Shown here one piece after another: positions 61,429-64,000 of a DNA stretch of 64,000 nt. The translations under genes and the position numbers were made by a program. The notes beneath the pieces were generated by a model. It searched no databases. It had not been told where the DNA came from and saw only the letters and a list, made by a program, of their open reading frames with translations. Positions within the stretch are counted from its first letter, which is position 1; every line of letters starts with the position of its first letter. Source of the DNA: Ottowia sp. (GTDB lineage Bacteria > Pseudomonadota > Gammaproteobacteria > Burkholderiales > Burkholderiaceae_C); NCBI RefSeq assembly GCF_016703145.1, contig NZ_JADJCO010000003.1, positions 558,001 to 622,000 of the forward strand, read 5' to 3'.

Positions 61429-63411
61429 TCATGCCGACAGCGCCCGCTCGGCGCGCGCCAGGGCTTCGGCCTTGCCGGAGAGCACCAGCGTCTCGCCGCC
61501 TTCCAGCACCGTGTCGTCCCGCGCCGCGGCGTGGCCGCCCCGGGCGCGGCGCAGGCTGATGGCGCGCACCTCGCCCGCGCCGGCCAGCGCATCGGCCAGG
61601 CGGCGGCCGGCGGCGCTGGGCGGCACGGTGACGGTGGCCAGGCGCTCGGCCTGCAGCTCGTCCTCGCTGGCGTCGTCGGCGCCGTGGAAGAAGCCGCGCA
61701 GCAGGCCGTAGCGTTCCTCGCGCTGCTGCTGCGCGATGCGGATCACGCGCCGCATCGGCACGCCCACCAGGGCCAGCGCATGGCTGGCCAGCATCAGCGA
61801 GCCTTCCTGCGACTCGGGCACGACCTCGGTGGCGCCGGCGGCGCGCAGGCGCTCCAGGTCGCGGTCGGTCTGGGTGCGCACGATCACGGGCACCTGCGGC
61901 GCCTGGGCGCGGATGGCGGCCAGCGTCTTCAGGACGCTGCCGGGGTCCAGGTAGGTCAGGGCAACGGCGCTGGCGCGGGCCAGGCCGGCGGCGGCGAGGT
62001 TCTGCGGCTTGGCCGCGTCGCCGAAGGCCACCGCCTGGCCGGCGGCGCGGGCCTGGCGCACGCGGTCGGGGTCCAGGTCCAGCGCGATGGTGGCGATGCC
62101 CTCGCGCTCCAGCAGGCGGGCCATGGCCTGGCCGCTGCGGCCGTAGCCGCAGATCAGCACGTGGCCGCTGGTGTTGAGGGACTGGCGCGCGATGGAGGTC
62201 ATCTGCAGCGACTGCTGCAGCCACTCGCTGGACACCAGCCGCAGCACGATGCGGTTGCTGGCCATGATGATGAAGGGCGTGGCCAGCATCGACAGCACCA
62301 TCGCCGCCAGGATGGGGTGGAACAGCTCCGGCGTCAGCAGCCCCTCGCGCCGGCTCAGCGTGAGCAGCACGAAGCCGAACTCGCCCGCCTGCGCCAGGTA
62401 CAGCCCGGTGCGCAGCGCCACGCCGCCGCTGGCGCCCAGCGCCCGCGCCAGGGCGGTGATCAGCGCCAGCTTGAACAGCACCGGTCCCGCCAGCAGCGCC
62501 AGCACCAGCGGCCACTGCAGCGCCACCTGCCGCCAGTCCAGCAGCATGCCGATGGTGATGAAGAACAGGCCCAGCAGCACGTCGTGGAAAGGGCGGATCT
62601 CCGACTCCACCTGCAGCTTGAACTCGGTCTCGGAGATCAGCACGCCGCAGATGAAGGCGCCCAGCGCCAGGCTCAGGCCCGCGTGCTCGGTCAGCCACGC
62701 CAGCCCCAGGGTCAGCAGCAGCAGGTTGAGCACGAACAGCTCCTCGCTCTTGCGCCGCGCCACCAGGGTCAGCCACCAGCGCATCACGCGTGGGCCGCCC
62801 CACAGCAGCAGGGTGATCAGCGCGGCGGCCTTCAGGGCGGCCAGGGCCAGCGCGGCCAGCAGCGCCTCGGGCGCCGAGCCCAGCGCCGGCACCAGCACCA
62901 GCAGCGGCACCACCGCCAGGTCCTGCAGCAGCAGCACGCCCATCACGCGCTGGCCGTGCTCGGACTCCAGCTCCAGCCGGTCGGCCATCATCTTCACCAC
63001 GATGGCGGTGCTGCTCATCGCCATGGCGCCGCCCAGCGCCAGCGCGGTCTGCCAGCCCATCCGCCACGCGGCGGGCGCCAGCCACGCCAGCAGCAGCGAG
63101 CCCAGCGTCACGATCAGCAGCGTCAGCACCACCTGCGCCAGCCCCAGGCCGAACACGTGGCGCCGCATGGCGCGCAGCTTGGGCAGGTTGAATTCCAGCC
63201 CGATCACGAACATCAGGAACACCACGCCGTACTCGGCCAGGTGCTTGATGCTGTCCGCGTCCTGCCCGAAGGCCAGGCCCAGGGTGTGGGGCTCCATCAT
63301 CACGCCCACCACCAGGTAGCCCAGGATGGCCGGCAGCTTGAGCCAGCGGCACGCCGAGACGCCGATCACGGCGGCCGTCAGGTACAGCAGCGTCAACTCC
63401 AGGGAACCCAT
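61429..63411 (-). CDS. kefB: Monovalent cation:proton antiporter-2 family protein with RCK domains (KefB-type)
   Basis: 660 residues. About twelve membrane helices in the first 390 residues include LGYLVVGVMMEPHTLG, GVVFLMFVIGLEFNLPKL, GGAMAMSSTAIVVKM, LLLQDLAVVPLLVL and TGLYLAQAGEFGFVLL, the CPA2 antiporter core. An RCK_N NAD-binding domain follows (GHVLICGYGRSGQAMARLLE, near residue 405), then an RCK_C domain to the end (residues about 575-655). It exports K+ in exchange for H+, gated by glutathione adducts in KefB/C. ATG 63411 gives MGSLELTLLYLTAAVIG. It is divergent from kdsD by 52 bp. Confidence 0.92.
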   Translation of the reverse strand: MGSLELTLLYLTAAVIGVSACRWLKLPAILGYLVVGVMMEPHTLGLAFGQDADSIKHLAEYGVVFLMFVIGLEFNLPKLRAMRRHVFGLGLAQVVLTLLIVTLGSLLLAWLAPAAWRMGWQTALALGGAMAMSSTAIVVKMMADRLELESEHGQRVMGVLLLQDLAVVPLLVLVPALGSAPEALLAALALAALKAAALITLLLWGGPRVMRWWLTLVARRKSEELFVLNLLLLTLGLAWLTEHAGLSLALGAFICGVLISETEFKLQVESEIRPFHDVLLGLFFITIGMLLDWRQVALQWPLVLALLAGPVLFKLALITALARALGASGGVALRTGLYLAQAGEFGFVLLTLSRREGLLTPELFHPILAAMVLSMLATPFIIMASNRIVLRLVSSEWLQQSLQMTSIARQSLNTSGHVLICGYGRSGQAMARLLEREGIATIALDLDPDRVRQARAAGQAVAFGDAAKPQNLAAAGLARASAVALTYLDPGSVLKTLAAIRAQAPQVPVIVRTQTDRDLERLRAAGATEVVPESQEGSLMLASHALALVGVPMRRVIRIAQQQREERYGLLRGFFHGADDASEDELQAERLATVTVPPSAAGRRLADALAGAGEVRAISLRRARGGHAAARDDTVLEGGETLVLSGKAEALARAERALSA

Positions 63412-63463
63412 GCGCCATGCTAGCCGAGCGGCCCGCCGGGTGCCGGTCGATAGAATCCGGCGC

Positions 63464-64000
63464 ATGAGTTTCGACCCCGCCCAGGCCCTGCGGCTGGCCC
63501 ATGAGACGCTCGACATCGAGGCCGCCGCCGTGCTGGGCCTCAAGCGCAGGCTGGGCGACGGGTTCGCGCGCGCCGTGGCGCTGATGCTCGGCGTCACCGG
63601 CCGCGTGGTGGTGATGGGCATGGGCAAGAGCGGCCACGTCGGCCGCAAGATCGCCGCCACGCTGGCCTCCACCGGCACGCCCGCCCTGTTCGTGCACCCC
63701 GCCGAGGCCAGCCACGGCGACCTGGGCATGATCAAGCCGGTGGACGTGGTGCTGGCCATCTCCAACAGCGGCGAGAGCGAGGAGCTGACCGCCATCGTGC
63801 CGCTGGTCAAGCGCCTGGGCGCGCCGCTGGTGGCCATGACCGGCGGCGCCCAGTCCACCCTGGCGCGCTGCGCCGACGTGGTGCTGGACAGCGGCGTCGA
63901 GAAGGAGGCCTGCCCGCTCAACCTGGCGCCCACCGCCAGCACCACCGCGCAGCTGGCGCTGGGCGACGCGCTGGCCGTGGCGCTGCTGGACGCGCGCGGC
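63464..64000 (+). CDS. kdsD: Arabinose-5-phosphate isomerase KdsD/KpsF, partial (3' end off window)
   Basis: 179 residues to the window edge. The SIS domain covers the visible part: VMGMGKSGHVGRKIAATLASTGTPALFVHPAEASHGDLGMI, LAISNSGESEELTAIVPLVKR and TASTTAQLALGDALAVALL. The CBS pair would follow outside the window. It makes D-arabinose 5-phosphate for KDO of lipopolysaccharide. The start is ATG 63464 (MSFDPAQALRLAHETLDIEA). kdsC and lpt genes are the usual next neighbours. Confidence 0.95.
   Translation, partial: MSFDPAQALRLAHETLDIEAAAVLGLKRRLGDGFARAVALMLGVTGRVVVMGMGKSGHVGRKIAATLASTGTPALFVHPAEASHGDLGMIKPVDVVLAISNSGESEELTAIVPLVKRLGAPLVAMTGGAQSTLARCADVVLDSGVEKEACPLNLAPTASTTAQLALGDALAVALLDARG

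Noticed and set aside
60791..63715. A 974-residue frame joining apt with sequence antisense to kdsD and over kefB
   Set aside because: Only the last 185 residues are Apt. The upstream part is an alternative frame of the same-strand kefB gene and has Gly/Ala/Arg bias.

Overview
High-GC betaproteobacterial chromosome, most likely Comamonadaceae (Acidovorax/Alicycliphilus-like). The evidence is the gene order purE-purK-tsaC, tsaB-rimI-uracil-DNA glycosylase and mnmE/yidC/yidD/rnpA/rpmH | dnaA/dnaN/gyrB, several Bug (TctC) receptors, and a dispersed short repeat with an ATAGCTG...GCGC core that I recall from this family. The window includes the replication-origin neighbourhood. I saw no rRNA, tRNA or CRISPR array.

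Layout. 1-1.3 kb: AT-richer glycan-type genes (partial methyltransferase and an unknown protein). 1.7-6.4 kb: CnoX-like thioredoxin, purEK, a frameshifted tsaC, and an SGNH-like lipoprotein. 6.4-14.7 kb: a LysR regulator, an IS110 element, and a sugar-acid catabolic operon (Bug receptor, UxaA/GarD-type dehydratase, semialdehyde dehydrogenase, HpaI aldolase, tartrate/malate dehydrogenase). 14.8-19.9 kb: mltA, a lysozyme-inhibitor-like lipoprotein, an EamA transporter, tsaB, rimI and UDG. 20-26.9 kb: a sulfur cluster (YeiH-type exporter, Bug receptor, LysR, cysteine/thiol dioxygenase, four-domain rhodanese, Cys/Met-metabolism PLP enzyme). 26.9-28 kb: a 327-bp MITE-like element and two fused gene fragments. 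28.1-32.8 kb: decayed defence-type genes and an IS630. 32.9-45.1 kb: mnmE, DyP peroxidase, CoA-transferase, yidC, yidD, rnpA, rpmH, dnaA, dnaN, gyrB. 45.1-55.2 kb: element X, starting 5 bp after the gyrB stop. 55.2-60.7 kb: the start of element Y, a second IS630, a truncated IS66 and a shredded PLD-SNF2 helicase. 60.8-64 kb: apt, kefB and kdsD.

Main discovery. Two elements lie head to tail directly after gyrB. Both have TGT...ACA-like ends and inward-facing arrays of a 15-bp motif, GCATAAGACGCGAAA, phased every 22 bp, which is a Tn7/Mu-type end architecture. X (about 45070-55220) carries a sigma-like protein, an ImmA/IrrE-UvrD fusion, a HAD phosphatase, multi-HTH proteins and higBA. Y carries a two-gene TIR module and a TOTE-type helicase remnant. 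Y's two ends, each bordered by the same 5-bp repeat GGCGG, now sit 27 kb apart (55228 and 28107). Two inverted IS630 copies (31152-32343 and 55573-56763) explain this: joining their flanks crosswise at CTAG restores both a TIR gene and a PLD-helicase gene. The segment between them, which holds mnmE through gyrB, has therefore been inverted, or was misassembled across the inverted repeat.

Caution. Single-base frameshifts occur in genes expected to be essential (tsaC, yidC) and in different places in the two IS630 copies. Sequencing or assembly error must be excluded before these are read as biology.
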